Source: Stutzerimonas kunmingensis
GTDB taxonomy: Bacteria; Pseudomonadota; Gammaproteobacteria; Pseudomonadales; Pseudomonadaceae
Assembly (NCBI RefSeq): GCF_900114065.1
Contig: NZ_FORS01000002.1
Location: 372,001 to 436,000 of the forward strand
Direction: 5' to 3'
DNA length: 64,000 nt
The translations under genes and the position numbers were made by a program. Under the pieces are notes generated by a model. It worked only from the letters and a program-made list of their open reading frames with translations. It had not been told where the DNA came from and ran no database searches. Position 1 is the first letter of the stretch, and every line of letters begins with the position of its first letter. Of this stretch, positions 47,236-58,147 are shown piece after piece.

Positions 47236-49179
47236 ATGGCACTCTCTGATCTGACCGTCCGGCAGGCAAGAACCACCGGAAAACGCTACACCCTCTCCGA
47301 TAATGACTGCCTGGGCCTGATGGTCTCTGCTGCAGGCGGTAAGTCGTGGATGTTTCGCTACTACTGGCTGGGCAAGCAAAAACGTATGTCCCTGGGCGGA
47401 TATCCTGCCCTCAGCTTGCGCGAGGCCCGCGCCGAGCGGGATAAGGCCCAAGCCCTGCTTGCCAGGGGGGTTGATCCGCAAATCGAGCGTGACCAGCGCC
47501 GGCACGCGGCCAAATTGGCGGGTGAATACACCTTTAGGAACGTTTTTGATGCCTGGGTCGAGCATCGCCGCAAGGAACTCAAGGAAGGCCGCCAGAGCAC
47601 CCTGTCGCAGATTCTGCGCATCTTCAACAAGGACGTGCTGCCCGCCTTAGGGAAGATGTCGATCTACGACATTCGCCGCCCTCAGCTCCTGGGAGTTCTG
47701 GCGGCGATCGAGAAGCGCAAAGCGTTCACCACCGCCGAGAAGGTTCGCACCTGGTTCAACCAGATGTTCCGCTATGCCTTGGTCGTTGCCGAGGGCTTGG
47801 AGGTCAACCCTGCTGCTGACCTGGATGTGGTGGCCGAACCCAAGCCCCCGGTGACCCACAATCCCTATCTGCACCTGCCCGAGATGCCCGAGTTCCTTCA
47901 GAAGCTTCGGCTCTACACCCCCCGCGGCTGGCAGACCCAGCTTGGTGTGCGGCTGCTGTTGTTAACTGGGGTGCGGACGGGCGAATTGCGGCTGGCCGAG
48001 CCTGAGCAGTTCGACCTCGACCGCGGCTTGTGGATCATCCCGCCACAATTCGTCAAGCAGCTCCAGGACGAAATGCGCAAGGCCGGTAAGCGGCCGCAGG
48101 ACGTGCCGCCCTACATCGTGCCCCTCTCTCTGCAGGCCATCGAGATCGTGCGCTATCTTCTGAGCGCGATGCGGCCGGCGCAGAAGTACTTGTTGGCTCA
48201 TACCAGCGAACTCAAGAAGCGCATCAGCGAAAATACGCTGAACAAGGCCTTGCAGCTCATGGGTTACGAGGGGCGCCTGACCGGGCACGGCATCCGCGGC
48301 ACCATCTCGACGGCGCTCAACGAAATCGGCTATCCGAAAATTTGGGTGGATGCACAGCTATCGCACTCCGACCCCAACAAGGTCAGCTCGGCCTACAACC
48401 ACGCCAAATACGTGGAGCCGAGGCGCCGGATGATGCAGGACTGGGCCGATCGCCTCGACCTGCTCGAACAGGGCGAGGTAGAAGCTGCGAGCGCACACCT
48501 GACCATCCGCATCGATGGGGTGCCTGCGATGGCAGAAGTGGAAGAGGCGGTGGGTGCGGCCCCCATCGTGGCCGAGCCCCCTGTGCCCGGCGTGCAGTCC
48601 CTTGTCGCAACGCCCATTGTCGTCACTTCGAGCAGCGGCGGAATCACGTTCCGGAGACTGTCGCATCTGCCGCCGCCTCCGGTGCATGTCCCAGAGCCGG
48701 AAGTGTCCGCGATCCAGCGCGAGCGCGAGGAAATGCTGGCTATCTATGAGTCGCCGAACAGCCTGCCGGTCCCGTTGTTCGGCAAGCTGGCCGGGAAGTC
48801 CAAGGACCAGATCAACCGCGAACTGAAAGCCGGAAAGTTGCTGGCTATCAGCCTTGGCAATCGGGGACAGCGTGTTCCGGACTGGCAACTGGTGCCGCTC
48901 AAACACAGGCTGGCCCAGGTGCTCATGAACCAGTGCCCGCACGCGGATTCTTGGGGACTTTACCGCATGCTGACCCAGCCGCACCCTGACCTGGGCGATC
49001 GCGCCGCCATCGATGCGGTCACGCCGACCAACGTGCCGGCGATCGTACGGGTCATCATGGGCGACTACCAGCATCACGAGGATGTGCCCAAGGCCGTCGC
49101 CCCGCAGCCCGTCCCGGAAGATGTGCGGCAGAGCGTTCGTAGGCTAGTGGACAGCGCTGTGGTGATCGAGGGAACCTAA
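47236..49179 (+). CDS. int: Tyrosine-family integrase, P4/ICEclc type
   Basis: 647 residues. It has the N-terminal DUF4102-like arm-binding domain (SDNDCLGLMVSAAGGKSWMF, MSLGGYPALSLREARAERD), a core-binding domain and a catalytic domain with Arg in LLTGVRTGELRLA, the H-x2-R box in LTGHGIRGTIST, His in QLSHSDPNK and the Tyr nucleophile in SSAYNHAKY. A ~220-residue C-terminal extension follows, as in the ~650-residue IntB13 group that targets tRNA-Gly. ATG 47236 follows GGAG; a longer frame from 47194 is possible. It catalyses integration and excision of the element. Confidence 0.93.
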   Translation: MALSDLTVRQARTTGKRYTLSDNDCLGLMVSAAGGKSWMFRYYWLGKQKRMSLGGYPALSLREARAERDKAQALLARGVDPQIERDQRRHAAKLAGEYTFRNVFDAWVEHRRKELKEGRQSTLSQILRIFNKDVLPALGKMSIYDIRRPQLLGVLAAIEKRKAFTTAEKVRTWFNQMFRYALVVAEGLEVNPAADLDVVAEPKPPVTHNPYLHLPEMPEFLQKLRLYTPRGWQTQLGVRLLLLTGVRTGELRLAEPEQFDLDRGLWIIPPQFVKQLQDEMRKAGKRPQDVPPYIVPLSLQAIEIVRYLLSAMRPAQKYLLAHTSELKKRISENTLNKALQLMGYEGRLTGHGIRGTISTALNEIGYPKIWVDAQLSHSDPNKVSSAYNHAKYVEPRRRMMQDWADRLDLLEQGEVEAASAHLTIRIDGVPAMAEVEEAVGAAPIVAEPPVPGVQSLVATPIVVTSSSGGITFRRLSHLPPPPVHVPEPEVSAIQREREEMLAIYESPNSLPVPLFGKLAGKSKDQINRELKAGKLLAISLGNRGQRVPDWQLVPLKHRLAQVLMNQCPHADSWGLYRMLTQPHPDLGDRAAIDAVTPTNVPAIVRVIMGDYQHHEDVPKAVAPQPVPEDVRQSVRRLVDSAVVIEGT

Positions 49180-49227
49180 TCCACGGGTCAGCCTATGGCC
49201 GGGATGACGCTTCCGGCCGTAGGCCCA

Positions 49228-49869
49228 TCACCTTGCACCTTCCCCAGCAATCTGTAGCGCTCTACGCTCGAACCGCTTGGCAGCAGAATCGGCTTGCGCG
49301 TGGGGCCGTTGGAGGTACGTCACGATATTGTAGGGGCCATCGGCGAGCGGTCGCATGCCGATCCCCCATTGATGGGCACGCTCGATGCGCGATTGCGCGC
49401 ATACGCCGATGCCGTAGCCGGATGAGACCCACAGCGCCATCATCTCGAATGAAGTTGCAGACAGGATGTTCTCTTGGTCCACTGGCATGAGGGAGGCCAA
49501 CCTCTCGTCCAGCAAGGGGCAAGCCTCCACCCGCCAGCGATAGATTGGATAATCCTGAAGATCTGAGATGGTGAGCTTCGCCTGGTTAACTAAGCGGGAC
49601 CGCGGTGGTATCGCAACGGCCATGCTTTCGCACCATAGCCTCCGGCTACTCGTCAGGTGATCCCCCGCACCGCTAAGAGATAGTCCCGCGTCGTAGCGGC
49701 CCTCCTGCAGGCCCGTCATCAACTCTTGATCCGAAACTTCACGCACGGCCATCGCGACGCCCGGCTCCTGCGCTCGCTGCAGTGCAAGCAGCGCCGACAG
49801 CCGTGAAGACGGTACACCTGGCGCTATGGCGAGTGTGAAATTCGGGGGCGGACTGATGACGTCATGCAT
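49228..49869 (-). CDS. LysR-type effector-binding domain protein lacking the DNA-binding domain
   Basis: 213 residues corresponding only to the substrate-binding half of a LysR regulator (SSRLSALLALQRAQEP, LQEGRYDAGLSLSG, SGYGIGVCAQSRIE). No helix-turn-helix precedes it: the frame begins with MHDVISPPPNFTLAIAPG, just where the effector domain normally starts. It resembles the effector half of the complete LysR protein at 50300-51193 (shared DxRLSALLAL/xxRLSALLAL and xGYGIG motifs). It is divergent from the XRE gene. It may modulate a partner regulator by heterodimerisation, or be a degraded gene. Confidence 0.75.
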   Translation of the reverse strand: MHDVISPPPNFTLAIAPGVPSSRLSALLALQRAQEPGVAMAVREVSDQELMTGLQEGRYDAGLSLSGAGDHLTSSRRLWCESMAVAIPPRSRLVNQAKLTISDLQDYPIYRWRVEACPLLDERLASLMPVDQENILSATSFEMMALWVSSGYGIGVCAQSRIERAHQWGIGMRPLADGPYNIVTYLQRPHAQADSAAKRFERRALQIAGEGAR

Positions 49870-49924
49870 GGATACCCCCAAAGAGGCGGCGGGAGGGGAT
49901 CGAAAAGATCTACCGACATCATAC

Positions 49925-49954
49925 TAAAGAGATATCTTTAACGTGGTTAAAGAT
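49925..49954. promoter_or_regulatory. Overlapping palindromic operators in front of the XRE regulator
   Basis: ATCTTTAAC-GTG-GTTAAAGAT (49934-49954) is a perfect 9+3+9 palindrome, overlapped by TAAAGA-GATA-TCTTTA (49925-49940). Together they give three copies of a TAAAGAT-like half-site. They end 10 bp before the XRE gene and lie between two divergent genes, as expected for an autoregulating XRE repressor. Confidence 0.7.
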
Positions 49955-49964
49955 CAGTGATTCC

Positions 49965-50273
49965 ATGACGCTTCTGCGAATGCAGAAGCGCACTATTCGG
50001 CCTGGACGGCCCGCCGGAGTAACCACCTATGAGTCCGCACCGGCGTTGGCGTTCGGGCAAGCGGTGCGAGCCGCTCGCCTGGATCAGGGGATTGCTCAGG
50101 ATGAGTTCGCGGGCTTGGCGGGGATCGCGCGTTCGCACATGGGCAAGATTGAGCGCGGCGAGCACATGCCGACACTCGCTCTCATTCTAAAAATTTCCCT
50201 GGCTCTCAAGATCAGCTCGGCCGAACTGATGACGGCCACGGAGCGCAACCTCTACCTTCAGGGCGATGCGTGA
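49965..50273 (+). CDS. XRE-family helix-turn-helix regulator
   Basis: 102 residues. The HTH spans about residues 33-87 (FGQAVRAARLDQGIAQDEFA, GIARSHMGKIERGEHMPTLA), preceded by a basic arm (MQKRTIRPGRPAG). Such small XRE proteins control element maintenance or transfer genes. The overlapping palindromes just upstream are its likely operator. It is divergent from the LysR-effector-domain gene and convergent with the full LysR gene. Confidence 0.88.
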   Translation: MTLLRMQKRTIRPGRPAGVTTYESAPALAFGQAVRAARLDQGIAQDEFAGLAGIARSHMGKIERGEHMPTLALILKISLALKISSAELMTATERNLYLQGDA

Positions 50274-50299
50274 CGCCGGGTGTGGCGCAGGCGCCGTAG

Positions 50300-51193
50300 C
50301 TAATCGCTCTTTGGCGAACGCAAACGCTCGATGAAGCGCTCTACGGGAACGGATAGTCCGCTACCGCCTTCGGGCCGAAGCAGGTAGGTGATGATGACGG
50401 CCGAATCGAGCGCCAACGGCCGGATCACCACGTCGGGACGTTGGCATACCGCGATTCGGGTCGCCGTTGCGAAGCCGATGCCGTAACCAGCTCCGACCAA
50501 CGTGAGCATCATGTCCAGCGACGAGACATGCTCAACGATGGTGGACTCGCGCTCCAGGGGATGTAGCAGCCGGGTCAATTCGCGGCAGTAGCCCTCGCAA
50601 AGCTGCGGATCGCACATCACCAGCGGGTAACTCACGAGTTCACGTAGCGACACTTCCTTGTGGGCCAGCAACGGGTGCCGGATCGGCAAGGTCACCACCA
50701 GCGGGTCCTGCCAGATGGGCTCCGTCACCAGTCCGTCGCCGACGTCCGCAGTGTGTGCGAAACCGATCGCGAAGTCGCCGGATCGCAGCCCCCGCAACTG
50801 TTCCGCCAGGGTGACCTCGGAGAGCCGTATTTCGATCTCCGGCTCCTCCTGGCGGCACAGGGCAAGAAGTGCAGACAGCCGCGGGTCGATGGCGCCATCG
50901 GAGATGGCGATGCGCACGCTGCCTCTTAGGCCTGCGGCGATCGCCCTGACGTTTTCTCGTGCCTGCTCCAGGTTGGTGAACAGCCGGCGAATGTCCTGAA
51001 GGAAGGTGGTACCCGCTGGCGTCAACCGCGTTCCCCGCCGATCGCGGTCAAAGAGCAGCACCCCCAGTTCGTCTTCCAATTCCTTGATCGTGCGGGACAG
51101 CGGCGGCTGCTCGATGTGCAAGCGCTCCGCAGCACGGGTGAAATGCAGCTCTTCGGCGAGAGCCACGAAGCAGCGCAAATGACGAAGTTCCAT
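50300..51193 (-). CDS. LysR-family transcriptional regulator
   Basis: 297 residues. The N-terminal HTH (MELRHLRCFVALAEELHFTR, RLHIEQPPLSRTIKELEDEL) and C-terminal effector domain (residues ~90-290) are complete. The start MELRHL at 51193 is canonical; a TTG-type extension upstream adds nothing recognisable. Its effector half resembles the DNA-binding-less protein at 49228-49869. Target genes are not evident; hpd lies 320 bp away but is transcribed in the same direction and has its own Lrp-type neighbour. Confidence 0.93.
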   Translation of the reverse strand: MELRHLRCFVALAEELHFTRAAERLHIEQPPLSRTIKELEDELGVLLFDRDRRGTRLTPAGTTFLQDIRRLFTNLEQARENVRAIAAGLRGSVRIAISDGAIDPRLSALLALCRQEEPEIEIRLSEVTLAEQLRGLRSGDFAIGFAHTADVGDGLVTEPIWQDPLVVTLPIRHPLLAHKEVSLRELVSYPLVMCDPQLCEGYCRELTRLLHPLERESTIVEHVSSLDMMLTLVGAGYGIGFATATRIAVCQRPDVVIRPLALDSAVIITYLLRPEGGSGLSVPVERFIERLRSPKSD

Positions 51194-51513
51194 GGGCACG
51201 TCCTTCAGCAATCCTGGTCATTGGGTTGGCCACGGCGCATTGCTGCCGAAGTGCGCTTAGAGGGGGCGAGGTAGTGCTGGGTCCCTCTTCAGGGCGAGGA
51301 AAAAGGCCATCGGTGTATCTGAATAAGAATACATATGTTCATATATTAACTCAAGTCAAGAGTGGTAGCAACTGTTTCGGAACGTGACGCCGAACCCAAC
51401 CCGCTCAATGCTTGAGCGGCTAAGGCCGTACTGACGCCAAAGTAGCGCGAGCCCACAGAGGGGCTCGCGAGATGTAGGACCGAAGGCGCTCTGCCTTCAT
51501 GGAAAAGCCCAAA
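51194..51513. other. Intergenic region between the LysR gene and hpd
   Basis: 320 bp without a gene. An AT-rich patch (about 51320-51360) probably contains the LysR promoter. A perfect 9-bp hairpin CGCGAGCCC-ACAGAG-GGGCTCGCG (51446-51469) lies 45 bp downstream of the hpd stop on the minus strand and may terminate hpd, though it lacks a strong T run. Confidence 0.5.
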
Positions 51514-52602
51514 TCAGGCCGGGTTGATTTCCAACGAGCCACGGTTGATCTGGTCGCGTTCCATCGACTCGAACAAGGCGCCGAAGTTTCCTTCGCCGAA
51601 GCCCTCGCGGTAGTTGCCCTTGCGCTCGATGAACTCGAAGAACACCGGGCCAAGCAGCGGCTCGGAGAATATCTGCAGCAGCAGGCGGGGCTGGCCGCCT
51701 TCGGTCGTGCCGTCGAGCAGAATGCCGCGCGCCTGCAACTCGGGCACGGGCTGGCCATGGCCGGGCAGGCGCTTTTCCAAGTTTGCGTAATAGATGTCGT
51801 TGGGGGCGGTCAGCAGCGGGATACCGGCCATCTGCACGCGGTCGAGCGCATCGAGTAGGTTGTCGCACAGCAGGGCGATGTGCTGGATGCCCTCGCCGCT
51901 GAACTGCATCAAGAATTCCTCAATCTGGCCGCCGCCCTGGCGTGCTTCCTCGTTCAGCGGGATGCGGATCAGGCCGTCCGGCGCGCTCATCGCCTTGGAA
52001 GCCAGGCCGGTGTACTCGCCGTTGATGTCGAAGTAGCGGATCTCCTGGAAGTTGAAGAACTTCGTGTAGAAGTCGGCCCAGTACGTCATGCGGCCGCGAT
52101 AGACGTTGTGTGTGAGGTGATCGACGATCGAGAAGCCGTGGCCTTTGGGACGGCGATCCACACCGGGTAGGAATTCGAAGTCGATGTCGTAGATGGACTT
52201 GCCGTCCTCGAAGCGATCGATCAGGTACAGCGGCGCGCCGCCGATGCCCTTGATCGCCGGTAGGCGCAACTCCATCGGGCCAGTGGGAATGTCCATCGGC
52301 TGCGCGCCCAGCTCCAGCGCGCGGTGGTAGGCCTTGTGCGAATCCTTGACGCGGAACGCCAGCCCGCAGGGGCTGGGGCCGTGCTCGCCCGCGAAATACG
52401 CCGCCTGGCTTTTAGGCTCGCGGTTGACGATGAAGTTGATGTCGCCCTGGCGGTAGAGCGATACGTCCTTGGAGCGATGCCGGGCCACCTCGGTGAAGCC
52501 GAGCTTCTCGAACAGCGGCTCCAGCACGCCGGGCGTCGGCGAGGCGAACTCGACGAATTCAAAGCCGCACAGGCCCATCGGGTTGTCAAAAAGGTCGGTC
52601 AT
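51514..52602 (-). CDS. hpd: 4-hydroxyphenylpyruvate dioxygenase
   Basis: 362 residues. The non-haem Fe(II) enzyme converts 4-hydroxyphenylpyruvate to homogentisate in tyrosine catabolism. The start [20 protein letters not shown] is typical of Pseudomonas HPPD. The metal ligands are in [13 protein letters not shown] (His), [12 protein letters not shown] (His) and [13 protein letters not shown] (Glu), and the C-terminal helix [18 protein letters not shown] is intact. No other homogentisate-pathway gene is beside it in the window. It is divergent from an Lrp-family gene that probably regulates it. Confidence 0.97.
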   Translation of the reverse strand: MTDLFDNPMGLCGFEFVEFASPTPGVLEPLFEKLGFTEVARHRSKDVSLYRQGDINFIVNREPKSQAAYFAGEHGPSPCGLAFRVKDSHKAYHRALELGAQPMDIPTGPMELRLPAIKGIGGAPLYLIDRFEDGKSIYDIDFEFLPGVDRRPKGHGFSIVDHLTHNVYRGRMTYWADFYTKFFNFQEIRYFDINGEYTGLASKAMSAPDGLIRIPLNEEARQGGGQIEEFLMQFSGEGIQHIALLCDNLLDALDRVQMAGIPLLTAPNDIYYANLEKRLPGHGQPVPELQARGILLDGTTEGGQPRLLLQIFSEPLLGPVFFEFIERKGNYREGFGEGNFGALFESMERDQINRGSLEINPA

Positions 52603-52677
52603 CAGGGGTGTCTCTCTTGGGTTTGGGGTGGAAATCTGGACACCCTAGATGGTAAGAAAAAGCCCGCACATCATTTC

Positions 52678-52693
52678 TGCAAAATCAATTGCA
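52678..52693. promoter_or_regulatory. Possible Lrp-type operator between hpd and the regulator
   Basis: TGCAA-AATCAA-TTGCA is a short perfect dyad in the divergent intergenic region, in an AT-rich setting typical of Lrp/AsnC binding sites. Assignment is by position only. Confidence 0.4.
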
Positions 52694-52733
52694 AATAGAC
52701 TTCTTGATGCCTGATTCCTGCGTGGTGAAAGAA

Positions 52734-53216
52734 ATGAGCACAGAAATAGTCCTTGATGGTACGGATAGACGCCTTATTGATGCATTGCAACGCAATGGAA
52801 GGTCCACCTTCGACGAACTGGCCGAACACGCAAGCCTGTCGTCCTCGGCCACGCTGAGGCGGGTGCGCCGCCTCGAAGAGGCTGGCGTCATCGCCGGCTA
52901 TGTGGCCCTGGTGCACCCCGAACGCATCGGCCTCACCCTCACGGCCTACCTGAACGTGCGCCTCGAAAAGCACTCTGATTCGCACAAGCGCAACCCCATG
53001 GACGTGTTCCGCGCGTCGGTTCAGAACTGGCCCGAGGTGGTGGAGTGCCACGCGCTGACCGGCGACATGGACTACCTGTTGCGGGTGGTCGTCAGAGATA
53101 TGGCCCACTACTCCCGCTTCGTGCTCGATACGCTGCTCAAGCACCCCAGCGTGCAAGACTGCAAGACCAGCTTCGTGCTGGACCGCGTGAAGAGCACCAC
53201 GGCCTTGCCCCTATGA
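52734..53216 (+). CDS. Lrp/AsnC-family regulator, probably of hpd
   Basis: 160 residues from MSTEIVLDG. The N-terminal HTH (LDGTDRRLIDALQRNGRSTF, ASLSSSATLRRVRRLEEAGV) is followed by the RAM ligand-binding domain (ALTGDMDYLLRVVVRDMAHY). An ATG at 52689 would add 15 residues. ATG 52734 is preceded by GAAAGAA. Lrp-type regulators next to hpd commonly respond to phenylalanine or tyrosine; the divergent arrangement supports control of hpd. Confidence 0.9.
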   Translation: MSTEIVLDGTDRRLIDALQRNGRSTFDELAEHASLSSSATLRRVRRLEEAGVIAGYVALVHPERIGLTLTAYLNVRLEKHSDSHKRNPMDVFRASVQNWPEVVECHALTGDMDYLLRVVVRDMAHYSRFVLDTLLKHPSVQDCKTSFVLDRVKSTTALPL

Positions 53217-53316
53217 ACATTCGGCAGGTTGGTGTGGCGGGGATGCAAATAGCGCTTGACCTTCCAACCGTGGCAAGGATCAAACTTTAAGCATCCCAAC
53301 CCGAAAGGAGTTTTCC

Positions 53317-53511
53317 ATGCAATTCCATCTCGAAGACATGACCTGCGGCGGCTGCGCCCGCACTGTGACGAAAACGATCCAAACGATCGACCCCAACGCC
53401 AAGATCGTTACGGACCCGCCGACCCGCCGTGTCGAGGTCCAGACCTCGGCCTCGCAAGAGCAGATCGCCGCGGCCCTGAGCGAAGCTGGCTTCCCGCCGC
53501 GCGCGCAGTAA
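53317..53511 (+). CDS. Heavy-metal-associated (CopZ/MerP-like) small protein
   Basis: 64 residues forming one HMA domain, with the metal-binding motif M-T-C-G-G-C at residues 8-13 (LEDMTCGGCARTV). There is no signal peptide, so it is a cytoplasmic metallochaperone, most likely for Cu(I) given the CopA/CueR genes nearby. AAAGGAG lies six bases upstream of the ATG. It is convergent with the glutaredoxin-MauE gene. Confidence 0.9.
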   Translation: MQFHLEDMTCGGCARTVTKTIQTIDPNAKIVTDPPTRRVEVQTSASQEQIAAALSEAGFPPRAQ

Positions 53512-53585
53512 CACCGCGTCGTGGCCGGCATGCACACAGGACGGCCGATGCGAGCACGTGCGCTGCGCCATATCTGGCGCGGCGC

Positions 53586-54344
53586 TCAGTGCATCCCAAG
53601 GTAGGCGACCTTGGCCCACATCCACAGGGCCATCGCCACCATCATCAGGTTCTCGGTCAGGGACACGAAGTCCAGCGGCACGTTGCTGTCCCCGCCCACG
53701 CAGGCGCACTTGAGTTCCCGGCGATCGACATAGACCGCCTTGAAAACCGACACGGCCCCGACGGTCCCGATGAACAGCGCCAACGGAATCGACACCCACA
53801 TCCCCACGCCCGCGACCATCAGGACGCCTGCGATGGCCTCCGCGAACGGGTAGAAATAGGCATACCGAACCCAGCGCTTGGCCAGCAGGTCGTAGTTGAG
53901 GAACATCGTCGCGAAGCCGTCCACGTCCTTGAGCTTCTGCAGCGCCAGGAGACACATGGCAAAGGCCACGAGCCACTCTGCCGCCTGAATGCTCCAGAGC
54001 TGGCCGAAGGCCGCCCAGCTCGCCGCCAGCGCCATCGCGGCCGCCATGGCGAACAGCGCGATCACAGGGGTGTAGGTCACGGCGTTCTTGTCCTTCACGG
54101 ACATGCCGAAGAATTTGCGTAGGTCGTCGTAGCCGCCCACGCGCCGCCCGTTTATGAAGACCTGGGGCGTGGTCTCGACGCCATGCTCCTTCTTGAACGC
54201 ATCCGTCTGCTCGCGGCTCGCCAAGTGTTTGTCCTCGACCTCGTAGCCCTTGCGTTTGAGCAGATCGAGCGACTTCAGCCCGTAGGGGCAGGTATGGCCG
54301 GGCATGACCATTCGGTAGAGCGTGGCTAGCTTGGGCGCAGACAT
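53586..54344 (-). CDS. Glutaredoxin-MauE/DoxX-like membrane fusion protein
   Basis: 252 residues. Residues ~1-85 are a glutaredoxin fold (ATLYRMVMPGHTCPYGLKSL, TTPQVFINGRRVGGYDDL) with a single active-site cysteine (CPYG). Residues ~95-250 are four to five membrane helices of the MauE/methylamine-utilisation type, with the periplasmic CACVGGDSNVPL motif. MauE-like proteins help form disulfides or mature periplasmic redox proteins. Start MSAPKLATL follows CAGGAGAAG. The fusion sits between metal genes, which suggests a thiol/metal role. Confidence 0.85.
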   Translation of the reverse strand: MSAPKLATLYRMVMPGHTCPYGLKSLDLLKRKGYEVEDKHLASREQTDAFKKEHGVETTPQVFINGRRVGGYDDLRKFFGMSVKDKNAVTYTPVIALFAMAAAMALAASWAAFGQLWSIQAAEWLVAFAMCLLALQKLKDVDGFATMFLNYDLLAKRWVRYAYFYPFAEAIAGVLMVAGVGMWVSIPLALFIGTVGAVSVFKAVYVDRRELKCACVGGDSNVPLDFVSLTENLMMVAMALWMWAKVAYLGMH

Positions 54345-54567
54345 GCAGGACTTCTCCTGTGTGACTTTCCATGGGCCGGCCGTCACGGATTTAAGGACGT
54401 TGATGACCTTTCCAGCCTAACCGACGACCGTGCAAAGGGAGTGTAGACACCTGGCTCGCGGGTTGGTCTGGCCCACGGGTTGGTTATCTGGCTGCAATGC
54501 CGTCAGTCCTCCATCTGCCAGAGCAACCCTGCCGCAGGCCGGTGCGCCTGAGGCAGCACGCAGGCTC

Positions 54568-54906
54568 CTAGTGGTTCTCCTTGGCATGGTTGATCGTGTA
54601 CTTGGGGATCTCGACGGTCAGGTCTTCGGTCGCAACGATGGCCTGGCAGCTCAGCCGCGACTGCGCCTCCAGTCCCCAGGCCCGGTCGAGCAGATCATCC
54701 TCGCACTCCTCGACTTCGTTTAGAGAATTAAACCCCTTGCGCACGATGCAGTGACAGGTCGTGCAGGCACAGCTCATGTCGCAGGCATGCTCGATCTCGA
54801 TGCCGTTGTCCAGCAGGGCCTCGCAGATCGAAGTGCCTGCTGGCACGTTCAGTTCGGCTCCCTCGGGAGCCAGTTCAGGATGGGGCAAGACTGTGATTTT
54901 GGGCAT
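54568..54906 (-). CDS. fdx: [2Fe-2S] ferredoxin, Isc/adrenodoxin type
   Basis: 112 residues. Four cluster cysteines are seen in HACDMSCACTTCHCIV (C-x5-C-x2-C) and LSCQAIV. The C-terminal VEIPKYTINHAKENH is the Isc-type ferredoxin tail. Usually encoded in the iscSUA-hscBA-fdx cluster; here it is a lone accessory copy 15 bp downstream of cueR. It could repair Fe-S clusters damaged by copper or supply electrons to a neighbouring enzyme. A 223-bp gap with nothing recognisable separates it from the glutaredoxin-MauE gene. Confidence 0.93.
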   Translation of the reverse strand: MPKITVLPHPELAPEGAELNVPAGTSICEALLDNGIEIEHACDMSCACTTCHCIVRKGFNSLNEVEECEDDLLDRAWGLEAQSRLSCQAIVATEDLTVEIPKYTINHAKENH

Positions 54907-54921
54907 ATCTCTCCTGGCTGC

Positions 54922-55401
54922 TCAGTGCGCACGCGGCTTTTTTCCTGCTGCGTTGGCTCGCGCGCGGCGCGGCACTGCGCCAGTGCGCGCTTCGGGCTTG
55001 TTGTCACTGGTATCGGGCTGCTCCAGCGTGTGCAGGATCGGGCAGTCGGGCCGTTCGTCGCCGGCGCAACACCGGATCAGCGCCTTGAGCGTCGCGGCCA
55101 TCTCCAGCATGCTCTCGATGCGCCGGTCCAACTCGTCGATGTGTTGCTGGGCCAGACGCTTTACATCAGCACTCTGGCGCGACTTGTCATTCCACAGTCC
55201 CAGCAAGTCCGTGATCTCGGCTACCGAGAAGCCGAGGTCGCGCGAACGCCGGATGAAATGCAACCGGTGAACGTCGTCCTGGGTATAGGCGCGGTAGCCC
55301 GAATCGGTGCGGTCAGCCGGAGGGATCAGACCGATTTGCTCGTAGTAGCGGATCATTTTGGCCGAGACCTTCGAGGCCTTGGATGCTTCACCGATGTTCA
55401 T
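54922..55401 (-). CDS. cueR: CueR-type MerR-family Cu(I)-responsive regulator
   Basis: 159 residues. The N-terminal MerR HTH (MNIGEASKASKVSAKMIRYYEQIGLI, shown here by its first and last parts: NIGEASKAS and MIRYYEQ) is followed by the dimerisation helix and the metal loop CCAGDERPDCPIL, whose two outer cysteines match CueR's Cu(I) ligands. A ~30-residue basic C-terminal tail is extra. It lies 15 bp after copA in the same direction, and the copA promoter has the 19-bp spacer that MerR-type activators need. Confidence 0.9.
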   Translation of the reverse strand: MNIGEASKASKVSAKMIRYYEQIGLIPPADRTDSGYRAYTQDDVHRLHFIRRSRDLGFSVAEITDLLGLWNDKSRQSADVKRLAQQHIDELDRRIESMLEMAATLKALIRCCAGDERPDCPILHTLEQPDTSDNKPEARTGAVPRRARANAAGKKPRAH

Positions 55402-55416
55402 GGTGTTCCTCCTTTC

Positions 55417-57912
<2,496 letters not shown>

Positions 57913-57948
57913 GGTGTGCTTCCCATAGTTGAAATTCGACATGGAGGG

Positions 57949-57979
57949 AGCTTAGGGTTTACCATCGTGGGAAGGTCAA
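57949..57979 (-). promoter_or_regulatory. CueR-controlled copA promoter with 19-bp spacer
   Basis: On the minus strand, TTGACC (complement 57974-57979) and TAAGCT (complement 57949-57954) are 19 bp apart, the over-long spacing typical of MerR-family promoters. The spacer contains CCTTCCCACGATGGTAAACCC, close to the known CueR/copA operator pattern, written here only in part: TTCCCACGATGG then TAAACC. Confidence 0.8.
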
Positions 57980-58147
57980 GCGCTTTTTCGGATGCTGTCA
58001 GGTTTCAGAAATGACCCGGTGCACGGGGAACGGAGGCCTTGCCTGCCAGGCTCGCACTGGTTCTTTGCTGCGCGCGCCTAAGCGGCCGCTGCCTTGTTAA
58101 TTCTGAAGGGCGAAAACAGCCATTCGAGGTTAGGAAATATTTTAAAA

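Noticed and set aside
53317..54386. A mer (mercury) operon
   Set aside because: The HMA protein has no signal peptide as MerP would, the membrane protein is glutaredoxin-MauE rather than MerT, and the MerR-family regulator has CueR-like copper ligands.
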